Source: Epiperipatus broadwayi (lineage: Eukaryota; Onychophora; Udeonychophora; Euonychophora; Peripatidae). From it: a DNA stretch of 64,000 bases. Location of the stretch: assembly GCA_028023455.1 (NCBI GenBank), contig JAQFVV010000020.1, positions 6,991,092-7,055,091 of the forward strand. Reading direction: 5' to 3'. Position 1 is the stretch's first letter. Every line of letters starts with the position of its first letter. Both the position numbers and the translations under genes were made by a program. Shown piece by piece: positions 35,641-47,399 of this stretch. Below the pieces are notes generated by a model. That model made no database searches, had not been told where the DNA came from, and was given only the letters and a program-made list of their open reading frames with translations.

Positions 35641-36065
35641 CACTATTTTTAGTCTATAGTTAAATTTGATAACAGGTTAATTAAAATTAATTATTTTTCA
35701 TCTTAATTAATATACTAATTACATGATCCTTCTTTTCAATTTACATTCGTAGAAGCCAATTAGTTTTTTAAAAAATTTTTAATTCTTTAAGTAAAAACAG
35801 ATAATAGGATTAACTGGTACATTATTTTTAAAAGTCTTTGTTACATTAAAATATTTTACATTTTTCTCAAAATCAGAAAAATTAAAATTATTTGCATTAA
35901 ATAAGAGATTTTTTATAATTGATTTTAAATAATATGTAATCTTTCTAAAAATGTCAATTCATATTATTATTCAATCAAATTTTTTTTGTTATTCTAAGTT
36001 TTATAAATAATTATACATCTAATTATATATATATATGTAGAATAGAGTAAATAATATATATAAGC
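35641..36065. other. AT-rich spacer
   Basis: Nothing recognised. Confidence 0.35.
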
Positions 36066-36067
36066 CT

Positions 36068-36758
36068 ATGAAAATCAAAATATGAAAATAAAGATTGGTT
36101 ATGATGAGTTAGAAGAAGTTAACAGTTACAAATATTTTGGTCAGATTATTAATACAGATGGAAACATAATGGATGAAATTAATCATAGAATTAAACTTGG
36201 TTGGAGTGCTTTTGGTATAAATAACTTGATACTAAAAGGAAATATGCCTATGTGTTTGAAAATGAAGGTTTTTAATAAATGTGTTTTACCAGTTCTTACT
36301 TATGGATCTGAGACTTGAACACTTAATAAAAGAGCAATACAGAGACTTCAGACCATTCAAAAAAGAATGGAGATATGCATGTAGGGAGTAACAAGAAGTG
36401 ATTGAAAACAGAATATACGGGTAAGAGAACAAAGAGGTATTACTGACCTCAGTGAAAAAAATTAAAAGACTGAAGTGGAGTTGGGCTGGGCATATTGCTA
36501 GAAGAGATGATAATAGATGGACAATTGAAATTTTAAACTGGATTCCAAAAGATTGTAAAAGACCCAGAAAGAGACCTTTAAACGGGATTCCAAAAGATTG
36601 TAAAAGACCCAGAAAGAGACCACAAGTGAGATGGATACATGAAATAAGAAAGTGTGCAGGTATGATGTGGAAAAGAAAAGCTAAAGATCAGAAAAGATGG
36701 ATTGAACTTGGAAAAGCCTTCATCCTGCAGTGGATTGATAATCATTGATGATAAAATC
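36068..36758 (+). pseudogene. RTE-type LINE, 3' fragment (copy E) with 45-bp duplication
   Basis: C-terminal RTE segment from 'MKIKIGYDELEEVNS' through 'LGWSAFGINNLILKGNMP', 'YGSET', 'RRDDNRWTIEILNWIPKDC' to 'LQWIDNH' and a short TGATGATAA tail. A stop replaces W in GSETW (near 36318). There is a further shift near 36450. A 45-bp unit (36532-36576) is repeated in tandem at 36577-36621 with one difference, giving two copies of the 15-residue PKDCKRPRKRP block. 5' truncated, inactive. Confidence 0.85.
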
Positions 36759-37019
36759 TCAATTAACGTATATATAATATTCTGTAAGAGAGGCTCTTGG
36801 TCAATTGGGAAATTTCAGAAAAGTTGCTATGCTTCAAATTTTTACACGTATAAATATTTGTCTGACTTATAATTCTTATATCAGTTAAAGTACTAAGTTA
36901 TCATGATTCCTTCTTTGGTTCTCCTTGCATTGCTAGTTTTAATTTGTTGTTGTTTGGTTATATCATAGTTGAAATTTTAACTAAATTATTTCACAGAAAA
37001 AGTCCCATTACATTTCTGT

Positions 37020-37519
37020 NNNNNNNNNNNNNNNNNNNNNNNNNNNNNNNNNNNNNNNNNNNNNNNNNNNNNNNNNNNNNNNNNNNNNNNNNNNNNNNNN
37101 NNNNNNNNNNNNNNNNNNNNNNNNNNNNNNNNNNNNNNNNNNNNNNNNNNNNNNNNNNNNNNNNNNNNNNNNNNNNNNNNNNNNNNNNNNNNNNNNNNNN
37201 NNNNNNNNNNNNNNNNNNNNNNNNNNNNNNNNNNNNNNNNNNNNNNNNNNNNNNNNNNNNNNNNNNNNNNNNNNNNNNNNNNNNNNNNNNNNNNNNNNNN
37301 NNNNNNNNNNNNNNNNNNNNNNNNNNNNNNNNNNNNNNNNNNNNNNNNNNNNNNNNNNNNNNNNNNNNNNNNNNNNNNNNNNNNNNNNNNNNNNNNNNNN
37401 NNNNNNNNNNNNNNNNNNNNNNNNNNNNNNNNNNNNNNNNNNNNNNNNNNNNNNNNNNNNNNNNNNNNNNNNNNNNNNNNNNNNNNNNNNNNNNNNNNNN
37501 NNNNNNNNNNNNNNNNNNN
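37020..37519. other. Assembly gap, exactly 500 N
   Basis: A run of 500 undetermined bases, a likely placeholder size. Open frames reported across it are meaningless. Confidence 0.99.
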
Positions 37520-38925
37520 AAATGGGTAAAAAAAATATTTTCTGATATTTCCAAAGAGAAAAAAGACAAAAAGAAAATACTTTGTTGAAAGTCTTACTAT
37601 CTACGCTAAATAAATCAACACAACTGCTAATTTCCTCAAGATATACCTAAGATGATTCTAAAAGTAATAGCAAAACTTGAACTCACCACATATAGATATA
37701 TATCCTTTACTCCACCATCAATGAAGGCATCAGAATATTACAAATGGGCTTTGTTTTATGATCAACCCATCAACCATTATCCCAAGAATACTTTCCAGCT
37801 AATAATTATTTAAGTACTCATTTGCTGAACTATACATGTGAACTATATACTTGAAATAATCTTAATCTTGTCTGAAAAATATTGAAACTAAATACTAATC
37901 ATAAAACTCAAATAATTCAAAGATAATTGATACACAATTTAAAATCTGAATAACAATGAATAAAAAAAAGATTGCTTAAACTACACCAGGATACAAATAA
38001 TGTAAGACTATAATCTTAACAGTTTTACTAAATGTATTCATTATACATAAGCAAAACACTAAAGAAATTATTGAAAATTAGAGTCATGATTTCTTTCATA
38101 GTCCAATGCTTTTTGAAAAATGTTAAATAATAGCACAAGGTTATTAAGTTTATTGCAAGCAAAGTAAAATTATTGTCCATTATGGATAAGTACATGAGTT
38201 TTTATATGATCTTTTCAATTGTAAAAAGGTGCAAGATTTTGCCATTTGGAGATATAAATTTAATTGAAGTATTCCTTTGAACATCTTCATTCTTGAAAGT
38301 TTTGGCATTCACTATTTAAGTCAGAGAGGCATATAATTTTTTTTAAATAATTGGATAATACAACTTCATCAGAATGGATATATGATATGAATGAAAAAAA
38401 CACTTTTCAAAAATTATTTATAATAAACTTAAATATAGCTTCATATTAGAAGCAAATCATGTTTACATTAGTTATGTCAAAGAGATTTTTAAAATATATA
38501 AAATTGATTGCTATCGCTGCAATGTTGTGCATAAGCACACATGAATACAGAATATGGTTGATAGCTATAATTACAAAGTGTGTTGCAGAAGAAATTTAAG
38601 ACAGTATTGCAAAAGGTCAAATAAGCAGACTAATTCATGATATAGTTTCATTATATAAATTTATCTCAAATATTCTGGATGTTCAACTAAGAATTATGAT
38701 GTAAGAAAATGGAATTTTTATGAGGTTCAAGCAAACTTTTTTTTTTTAAATTTAACAATAAAGCCATATAAAGATTTGATTTTTCTAGATACTATAGCTG
38801 TCTCATCACCAGATTCTGCACAACTTACAGTCATTACATTTATCTGCTTCATAAATAGATTGTAATAGTCACTGATTTATGTGGATATGGACAAACACAA
38901 ACCATAAATCATAAAATTTAATGAC
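37520..38925. other. AT-rich spacer
   Basis: No coding relic that I could assign. A few weakly open stretches near 38.5-38.7 kb have no family resemblance. Confidence 0.35.
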
Positions 38926-38941
38926 TGTCTAGTCCGTGGTT

Positions 38942-39044
38942 TTTTTTAAGTGTCATAGCATTGACTGGGACACGAACCCGCAACCTGGGTAACTGCCTGC
39001 AAGTGCAAGGCAGTCGCGCTGACCTCTCAACCACCAATGCAATA
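38942..39044 (-). mobile_element. tRNA-derived SINE, family S1, 13-bp TSD
   Basis: Reverse-strand A-box GTTGAGAGGTCAGCGC, loop CTTGCACTTGC, B-box GGGTTCGTGTCCC and poly(A) tail. Flanks CTAGTCCGTGGTT (38929-38941) and CTAGTCTGTGGTT (39045-39057) match at 12 of 13 positions. Confidence 0.85.
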
Positions 39045-39059
39045 CTAGTCTGTGGTTAA

Positions 39060-39920
39060 TGACAAAACTAAAGGGCTTAACAAAAGCTATTGGTCAATCA
39101 ACCTTTTGCTTTGAATTTCTACAGATTCCTTTATGTAACAGTTAAACTTTCTAAAAACAAGGTTACTAAGCCTATTTCTATATAAATATATTTGTAAGTG
39201 CGATAATTTATTTAAATATTATTTATAAAATTATTACAATGTGGAAAGTAATTAAATGAATGATGTATAACAGTAAGGAGAATATGTATTAAAGAAATAG
39301 TGATTTTTCATTATTTTAATTTACCTGCGGTTATCATTTAATGAATATTTTTTTATTGGATTATTAAATTCCCGCAAGACCTGAGTAATAATTCAATCAA
39401 AAATGAACCCAAGAAAAATATTTACTTATATCCAACAATAATTAATAAAGATAAATAGTAATATTCACAGATTTAAAATTAATTTAAAATAAGGTAATTT
39501 ATATACAAAAAAAATATAAAGGCAAACAATATTTAAAATCTAGCCTGTTTTAATATATAATTTTAAAAAGTCATTTAATAAAATATGCTTAAATTATAAT
39601 TGTTAAAATGTTCTAATCAATATATATATTTTAAAAAATCTTTATATTCATTGCAAAGTAAAACTAATTTCTGTATAATAAGATTTATATTTTTGAAACT
39701 ATCATCTTAGTTTTAAAAAGGTCCTCATAATATTACAGTCCTCAATCTTAAGTCCATATTTTAAAACAGAACTGGGCAAACTTTTTAAAAAAAAGAACAT
39801 ATACGCAATTTATTTAATGTATTATTTTTTTAATGTATTATTTCTTACGATGATCGCTTTAATTTTCACATTTTTCGTTAATCAACTTCCATGTTTATTA
39901 CTGCAAAATAGTTTATATAT
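39060..39920. other. AT-rich spacer
   Basis: Nothing recognised. Confidence 0.35.
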
Positions 39921-39925
39921 ATATA

Positions 39926-40012
39926 TGTCAAAGTGTTGACCGGGAAGCGAACCCGGGCCAGCTACTTGAAAGGCAGCTTTGCTAACCGCTAGGCCACCAA
40001 CGCTTTATGCAA
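39926..40012 (-). mobile_element. tRNA-like SINE, family S1, with TA tail
   Basis: The most tRNA-like member. On the reverse strand a 5' stem GCGTTGG can pair with TCAACAC, the T-arm CCGGG-TTCGCTT-CCCGG is perfect, and the D-region has GGCCTAGCGGTTAGC. A CTTTCAA loop would give a UUC-like anticodon (Glu). The D-stem does not pair properly, and the flanking 3' sequence is TTTGACATATATATA, matching the SINE tail. I therefore call it a SINE rather than a tRNA gene. Confidence 0.65.
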
Positions 40013-40246
40013 CTTTTTAATTTTTTTATAAGTAACTACCAAATAATTATTACCCAATCTTACAGATAACCTTATTCAGTCAACTTTCCAGACAAAACTC
40101 CTGCATGTAAATTGAATATGCAGTCCACTAAACTGGAAAAAAAATGGGAAAATTTTCTGCTTCCAGTCAGGCTTAGGATTACTTTTCAAGTAATTGATCT
40201 AATACCTAATCCATCACAATAGATACTTATCTATTTGTATCTAGAA

Positions 40247-42160
40247 CTGAGGTTCCCCAATTTTTTGACCTGCCTTTTAACCTTTCAGGGAAAAAATTAC
40301 TCAATATTCCCCTCCCTGGAAATCTATTTTTTTAAATGAACAAACAAAAAAATGCAGTGATAAATTTTCAACTTTTTATTTATTTACATTTCTGTCTATA
40401 TCTTACAACGTAGTAAAAATGAATGTTATAAATAGGACGTTTTGAAACCAGAAGTTATAAAATTATTTTTTTAAAATCAGCAATAGAAACATTCTCATGA
40501 CCACAAAAGAAATAAAAATAATATTAAAACAAAAACCATGAATATCATTAAAAACAATCCTAATGAAAGGATGAAATTGCCTGCTGCCATTTTATTTTGA
40601 TCAACAGCATTTTAAACCAATTACAATTAACTAAGATGTGTGACAGCATTGACCCATGTCCCACTAAATATGAAGAATAAAATGCAATTAACAATATTTG
40701 TAGTATAGTCCATAAACTAAGATAAAGTGTAGGTATATGCTTTTGAAGCAGAGTGTCGATAGACTATTTTAATTCCTAATTTCTTGTTATTTTTTATCAG
40801 TTCATTTTGTAACTTGGGAGATACTTTTGTTACTGTATTTCCAAACTGGTCCAAAACTCAATCAGCTATGTTCATTTTTCAAATTGTTGTTTGAAATCAG
40901 AATGGAAAGACTTCGACTACTAGTAGATAAGCAAGTTTTCATCATGTTTTTTTTATTGCTGATAAATTTGGAAACTTTTTGAATTCCACTCATCCTAAAT
41001 TTACTTTCTAGAAAAATGGCTTCAAATATAGTCATAATAACTTTTATTTTGATTAAATTCTGTTTATTGCTCTTTATTTCATTAAATTTACCAAATAAGT
41101 TTGTCAAATAAATTATGTCATTTTGGAATCAATCAAGTTGGTCATAAAAAATCATTTTTGGTTTCTAGGAACATTAGCAATGAATTAAAGAGTTTATAAA
41201 ACCAATCCAAACAGTTATCTTTTGAAAGCCAATGAACTTCTGAAAGAAATAACAAGAAATTAAAATCTTCATCATTTTTAATACAAAATAGTCCTAGTAA
41301 TCTGTTATTCAATGAATTGCTTCAGACGTTATTGTTGTTTTAATGATATAATACTATGATCTATGTAATCATTCAGTCATATTTTTGGCAATTAAATACT
41401 GATGATTAGTAACATGGTGTTTAGTCAATATATTTAGAAATGCTATTTTAAATTGTGCATTATAAATATGTATACAGTTCTCTATTATAACAGGCCCTAC
41501 CAGTAGCTACTGTCAAGATATTATTCAGGGGATTTTGTTTTCTTTAAAAACTTTTTCAATGCATGAAATATCAATTCTCCTGAAGTACCAGATTGCAAAT
41601 ATTTAGCAAATAATAATCCTTGGCATTTTCTTTTCTTCATTTATGAATGACACATGTTAAAAGCAAGGATTCATGTCTTGTCACTGTTTATTCATGAAGC
41701 TATACAGACAACTGGAAAGTTTTTAGATATAACCCCAATGGGTCTTCAACATCTTGAGCCATTTACTCAATTTTTCTTTGCACTGCATTATTGCTCAAAA
41801 ATGTTTTTGGTAATACCAGATGCTATCTTGGATAGCATAGTGCCTATTATCTGACTTATAGACAGTAGAATTAATTCTTCATCAATACTAGGCAGTTTTC
41901 CCAATTTAGCAATCAGTAACAAAATATTTGAAGAAACATGATCCATTGATAACTATTTGGATGTTTTTGAAAAGATTTTTGCCAATGTTGGATGCTTTAA
42001 AAAAATTTTTTTGAGTACTAGAAAACAAGATGAATCCTAATAATTTTTATCATCTTGAACTCTTGCCAAAAATGCTTTTATAGTATTGAAAGCTTCATAG
42101 CATCTATTGGTACAAAGTTTTGACAAATTTGACACATTCATAATATAGATGAATGAATAA
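40247..42160 (-). pseudogene. hAT transposase relic, ZBED5/SCAND3/FAM200-like
   Basis: On the reverse strand, with frame changes, the blocks appear in order: 'LIAKLGKLPSIDEELILLS' followed by 'ISQIIGTMLSKIA' (about 41915-41800), a MAQDVED motif (about 41760), 'FMNEEKKMPRII' (about 41640), the ILTVATG stretch (about 41510), 'HHVTNHQYLIAKN' (about 41410) and a C-terminal piece 'FGKFNEIKSNKQNLIKIKV' (about 41090). These match the RNase H-fold region of BED-type hAT transposases domesticated in other animals as ZBED5 or SCAND3-like proteins. An end resembling a hAT terminus (CTGAGGTTCCCCAA, 40247) lies on the 3' side. The BED finger, the dimerisation tail and the other terminus were not found. 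Heavily mutated, dead. Confidence 0.7.
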
Positions 42161-42169
42161 AGACATAGC

Positions 42170-43255
42170 TCAAATATGCAATATTATATTATGTTCGGAA
42201 ATGGCATGATCTGTAAAAATAAAATAATATTTATTTTTTAATCATAATAAGGATATAAAATTATGAAGAGATATAACAATTTATATATTTGAAAAAATGT
42301 AATTTCTTGCACCATAATCAACATCTTTTGCAATTATTGTGTTATTAAAATAGTGCCAAGGGCATCAGATATATAGTATTTTTTGCATAAGATAGCAAAA
42401 GATAAATAAGATAAAATACTAATGAAATAAGTAAACTAGGTTTTGTTTTTTGCTTAGCATTAGATGTATACATTCGCTATTCAAATATTAAATGTCAAGC
42501 TAAATTTATCAAGAAACAATTTCAAAAAATATATCAATATGTTATTTTTAAAAATAAGTTAATAGTTTTAATTTAGTTTGCTCTTATTTAAATATTTTTC
42601 CTTATTAACTCATGCTTTATTTATCAATTTACGCAGATGTTTAGATAGATATAAGTGAATGTTAATGGTAAACAGTTTTTTTTATCATTTTATTTCTTTT
42701 TCATTAATATTGTTATAAAAATAAATATATTGATTGTAAGCTTCAAATAATATTGTATTGACACAAACCTGCTATCATTTTATTATTAGTAAACATTAGA
42801 AGACATAGAAACATATATATCTATACAATAATAACAATATAAAACTATTTCATTAATAAGTTCTTTACAGATTATACAGAACTTGCTTTTATTTTATTAT
42901 TAACATGTTAAGGAGTTTCAATAAAAGTAAAATAATCTTAATCACATTCAAATCTACATTCATATTCCATTTTTGATATCCTTTTGTAAATGTCAGAGGT
43001 AATATTAAAAACAACTTATGATTAACAGAATATTTCTGTTCTTGATATTTGTAATAAAAAAATACATTAGTATCAATGGATGATTTTTGTTCATTTGTTT
43101 ATTTATATTTTTTAAGAAAAAATTGTTACGATTTTGTCATGTAAGAAATAGAGGTTTTTTTAAAAAAATCAGATCATTTCTTAAAAATAAAAAGTAAAAG
43201 TCAGAAATCATACACACAAAATTTGAAATAATTTAATCCATTAAAAATATAAAGA
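42170..43255. other. AT-rich spacer
   Basis: May include the eroded N-terminal side of the hAT relic, but no block was recognised. Confidence 0.35.
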
Positions 43256-44427
43256 CACCTGGGTCTTGTTTTACGCGATAGATAGGTTCCTCAGAAAACA
43301 CGCGCAAATGAACTCGCGCAAAAATAGACGTAACTTACATTGAAAAAGGGGGGATGTGGTCTGTGATTTTTCAAAATTTGCATAAAAGCAAAGCACCAAC
43401 GTAAAATTACTTTAAAAATTCGTGCAAAAAGAAATAAGGAAATAAAATATGACTAATAAAAAATTTCAAATTTGAAAAAAATTGATACAAGACAAACTTT
43501 TTTTAACTATAATATTTAATTTTATTCAAAATAATATATTTTTATGCATAATTTACAGTACAGTAATTTACATTTTTTATACACGTTTTAATTATTATCG
43601 CTATTTGCTGAAAAACACGTTCGTTTGCAAACTGGTAAAAAATCAGATTCTCACAAGAGGAAATACAACTAGCGCCAAGTTCATTCTCATGTTGTGTTTT
43701 CTGTTGATAACATAATTAGTAATTAATCTTTGAGATGATGATTTTATTAATAGTTTATGAACTTAGACTTATGATAATAAAAAGACATTTATTCACCACT
43801 GCTGGGAAAAATTTAATTAAAACTAACAACTAAAAATTAAATTCTTATTTTTGTCTTTAATTTTTTAATTTTCAATTCCGTTTAAAAATCAAATTTCATT
43901 TTACATCACATTAATTTCAAGTTGTCATAAGTAATTTTTAAATTGTTAATTACAATTAAAAATCAGATTTTAATTTTTAATTGTCAAATTTAATTGTGCC
44001 CACTGCTATTACTCACCTTTTAAAAATAAATTTGTGGACACTAAATGATTAATAATTGATTATGTTCTTTTTTAAAAAGCAAAAACTGAATGTGATTTAA
44101 AATGCAAAATTAACACGCACAATGTTTGAACAAATTTACATTATAATCTTGTAAAATTTAATATGTGTATACATAAAATGTGGAAATCATGATTTTAATT
44201 TCATTATTGCATAAAATCTTACTATTATAAAGCACTGAAAATATTGAAATTAGTAAGATGAAAGTTGAATTCCAATAATGTGCTATTACTTTCAATATAA
44301 TGTAAGTGCGCGAAATTTATTATTTAAAGTAATAGCGCATTATCGGAGTTCGACTTCTGGTGAAACATGAATCGCGTAACTTCAAAATCATGTTAAATAA
44401 GTCCACATGCAAACAGACCCGGGTGTA
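43256..44427. mobile_element. Non-coding TIR transposon, about 1.17 kb, copy 2
   Basis: Left end CACCTGGGTCTTGTTTTACG, right end inverted CACCCGGGTCTGTTTGCATG. It shares length and internal blocks with the copy at 23.3-24.5 kb. It retains more CG dinucleotides (ACGCG, CACGCGC), so it is probably the younger copy. An internal hairpin is formed by AATAATGTGCTATTACTTT (about 44274) and its near complement (about 44325). It has no transposase frame. Confidence 0.6.
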
Positions 44428-44429
44428 CT

Positions 44430-44920
44430 GTATATCATTTGTGAAGCATTATTAAAGTACAGCTGTGCACTAAATTTGAATTTATGAATTCTCTTAATTT
44501 ATTGTAACAAATTTTATATTAATCTTAGAGAGAATACATCTATTATAATATTTCTTGAATAATTTAAAATTAAAATAATAGCAATCATTAAAACTATCCA
44601 TTATCTGTTAGTCCTTGGTGGTCTAAAAATAGGATGCATTTTAATATATACAATAAAAGTCTTATTAACAATTTGATTTACAAGAATCAATTTTTTTGCA
44701 CCCACAACTTTTATATCAACCATGTTAGATAAATATAATAATGATTATTACTCATCTTCATGGTTTAGTACAATGTTAGAGTGCCAAACTCTAGAGTATA
44801 AGGTATTCAGATGATTCCAGTTTTGGAACTTCCCATGCTTAAAATTTCATTTTATTATATATTCACACATATATATATATATATGAAAATAAAATTACTG
44901 TTAACACTAACTGAAATAAT
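44430..44920. other. AT-rich spacer
   Basis: Nothing recognised. Confidence 0.35.
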
Positions 44921-44925
44921 CATAC

Positions 44926-45096
44926 AAATATATAAACCATTATACAATTACAAATATCCAGTAACGCCGTCTGTTTAATAGTCTATATCTCAATAATAGC
45001 AAACTTCAAAATGAAGTTCACTATTATTGAGATATAGACTATAAAACAGAGGGCGTTACTGGATATTTGTAATTGTATAATGGTTTATATATATGT
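44926..45096. repeat. 171-bp palindrome
   Basis: Arms with TATAAACCATTATACAATT, ATCCAGTAACGCCGTCTG and TCTATATCTCAATAATAG are repeated inverted with almost no mismatches around a GCAAACTTCAAAATGAAG centre. Probably a young MITE of an unknown family. No hammerhead boxes. Confidence 0.75.
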
Positions 45097-45099
45097 ATT

Positions 45100-46690
45100 G
45101 TAACTTTTTGATTGGTTATCCATGGTAGGAATAGCCTATAAAGGTTAAATTATAGTTCCAAAAGTTTAAATTTATACTTTACGATAATAGTAATGTCCTA
45201 AACTTTGGTATAATAAGAATAAACAATTTAATCCATAAAGATTAAAGCTAGAATTCTGTAAAGATTTAATAACCATTCTTATTATCAACCATTTATATTA
45301 TAATCCACTACACAATTTTAATATACTAGTTGTAAATCTAAATAAACATCATTACTTATCAGTTTATTTTGAATACAATGTTCCTTTAAAAGCTAAAGAT
45401 CTAAAATTGTAGTTAACAAAAGAAGGAACAATTAGCTACCACAAGATAAGAATTTACTTTAAAATTGTTGTAATTGTAATATTGTTTAAACAAAAATTAT
45501 TATTAAACTTTAAGAATAAATTCAATTAATAATGTCGTTTATTAAAAAGTTGATCAGAACTTGATTTGGTTTTCAAGTATTGATTTAAATTAATTTCATT
45601 TATAAAATTTTTTCATTGTTATTTATTTCAAATATTTTAAAATAGAAACAGACAAATCTTTAAGTTAAAAAACTGTACAAGTTCATTTGGGGTTGACCAA
45701 TAAGAGTTGAATAAATATTTCTCTGATCTCATTTTATCCCAGAGTTTTATTTAAAAAATAACACAGCAGATGATCTGGGAGAAAAAGATTGAAGAAAAAT
45801 TATAAAGCAGAGGGGAGTCTCAATTCATTTCTCTGTAAAAACAATTATAAAACTTAAAAATATTTGAAGTCTTAAGTGGTAAAAATCATCTTTAAAAAGC
45901 AAATTAAGGATAGAAAATATTTTAAAAGCAATTCTAGACACCATGGAGTAAATTAGCTGATCTTCATTATGACTAAAGTGCCAATCTTGATCATCTTCTT
46001 AAACCCAAGACAATACCACCAAGAAGTTTGAAAAATCAAAGTTATTATTTTAATTTTTCCAGGGATAACCATGATAAAGGAAAAAATAACTATATTGCTT
46101 CAAAAAGATATGTAACTGTGGTCTCATAAGAAAGCATTCATTTATCCATTTTAAATTAAGCATTTTTATTGATTAAATGTGGAAAACAGATTAAAAAATT
46201 TCTAGAACTAAATCTGTAAAGTTGATAAAATATTTTATAGAATGTTAAAAATAATTAATTAGTCACAAGGGAGGTATGAAAAAAATCTTCATTTTGAATT
46301 AAACTATTGATTCGTAAGAAATGTATATATATTGCAAAATACTCATAAAAATGTTTAAATTTTTTAAAAAAAAAAATCTACATAACTTTTAATGGTAGGG
46401 GAGCAAAGATAACTGAGATTAAAATGAATTATCCAATGGGTGTTTAGAATTTTACAATACTAACAAATATCATGAAAAGGAGAGAAATCAAAAAGTAAAC
46501 TTATTGATGACTTATTTGAACATGTTTTAAAGTTTGTGCAGCATGAGAGAATAATGTGAGATTTTTAAGAATACATAGTAAACTTTTTGTAGTGCATTTT
46601 AAAAAGTAAGACTATGTGTATGCTAATTAAAACTAGCTAAGAAGGAAGATGCATTCAAATTAAAATTATGTTCAGTTAGTGTATGCTTGT
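45100..46690. other. AT-rich spacer
   Basis: Weakly transposase-like open stretches near 45.8-46.1 kb did not resolve into any known motif order. Confidence 0.3.
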
Positions 46691-46694
46691 TTGT

Positions 46695-46945
46695 TCATGT
46701 TTTGCTTTGTAGTTAAGTAGAGATAAAATGTGGCTGCTGGAGGGTTGCATTAGATCCTAAGATCTAGCTGCAGTGCTCTCAGATCCAAGGCTCCTCACTG
46801 ATGAGGGCCACAAGCCAGAAACTAGTCTGGGGATATTGGATAAGTAGGCACTAGATGGGGATTTTATGCACAAGCGTTCTGGCATCCATTGATTACTCTG
46901 ACTTGCATTGAGTGGCAATACATATAGAGAGTTTTGCTTGTTCTA
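46695..46945 (+). mobile_element. Foldback element FB-A, internal copy 4
   Basis: Single arm of the family: TAGTTAAGTAGAGATAAAA, GGAGGGTTGCATTAGATCC, the hammerhead, GGATAAGTAGGCACTAG, GGCATCCATTGATTACTC and the end GAGAGTTTTGCTTG. The palindromic end is missing. Confidence 0.7.
46792..46833 (+). ncRNA. Hammerhead ribozyme with intact core (FB-A)
   Basis: UCCUCA (46792-46797), CUGAUGA (46798-46804), helix II GGC-CACAA-GCC with one flanking mismatch, GAAA (46818-46821), ACUAGU, cleavage after GUC (46825-46827), UGGGGA pairing with UCCUCA over six pairs. ACUAGU is a palindrome, so helix III can form between two molecules, as in dimeric minimal hammerheads. Confidence 0.75.
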
Positions 46946-46989
46946 GTTTATTGGTAAATACTGAGCAAATAATGAAGATATAAGTAAAA

Positions 46990-47115
46990 GATTGAAACCT
47001 AAATTGATCCATGAATGCTGGTTCAGTATGGAATATACATACTGTGATCATTTATCTTTTTAGTTGTCTTTATACCTGTTTCAATAATGTGTGATTGAAG
47101 TGGAACTTTCAACTT
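46990..47115. repeat. Dispersed repeat family R, short fragment
   Basis: GATCCATGAATGCTGGTTCAG, ATCATTTATCTTTTTAG and GTGTGATTGAAGTGG follow the order of other R copies. Confidence 0.5.
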
Positions 47116-47399
47116 TAACTTAAAAATAAAAAATCTTCAGACAGTTTAATACCATCCTTTTTTATTATAATAATGTAAATTATAAAATATATTTTTTTAA
47201 AACAAAAATGGTTGAAAAATGATTTAGTTTGACGCAAATAATATTTTAACCATTTAAAAGTATTTTAATTAGTTAATGCACAATCGAAATAAATGACTTT
47301 TTCTTCAAAATGCCTAAAAATTAATTATAAAAAAACTCTATAAAGAAAAGGCATATTATTTGCATTTTTATATTGGACTATTGCCACCAACTAATATGA

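Noticed and set aside
36944-37588. Long open frames of 190-215 codons on both strands
   Set aside because: They run through the 500-N gap; the only real residues are short flanks with no resemblance to a gene.
39926-40012. Genuine tRNA-Glu gene
   Set aside because: The T-arm and most of the acceptor pair, but the D-stem does not, and the 5' start and 3' TGACATATATA tail match the S1 SINE family.
45780-46100. Tc1/mariner-like transposase relic
   Set aside because: Some basic, helix-like stretches can be translated, but no ordered DDE or HTH motif was found.
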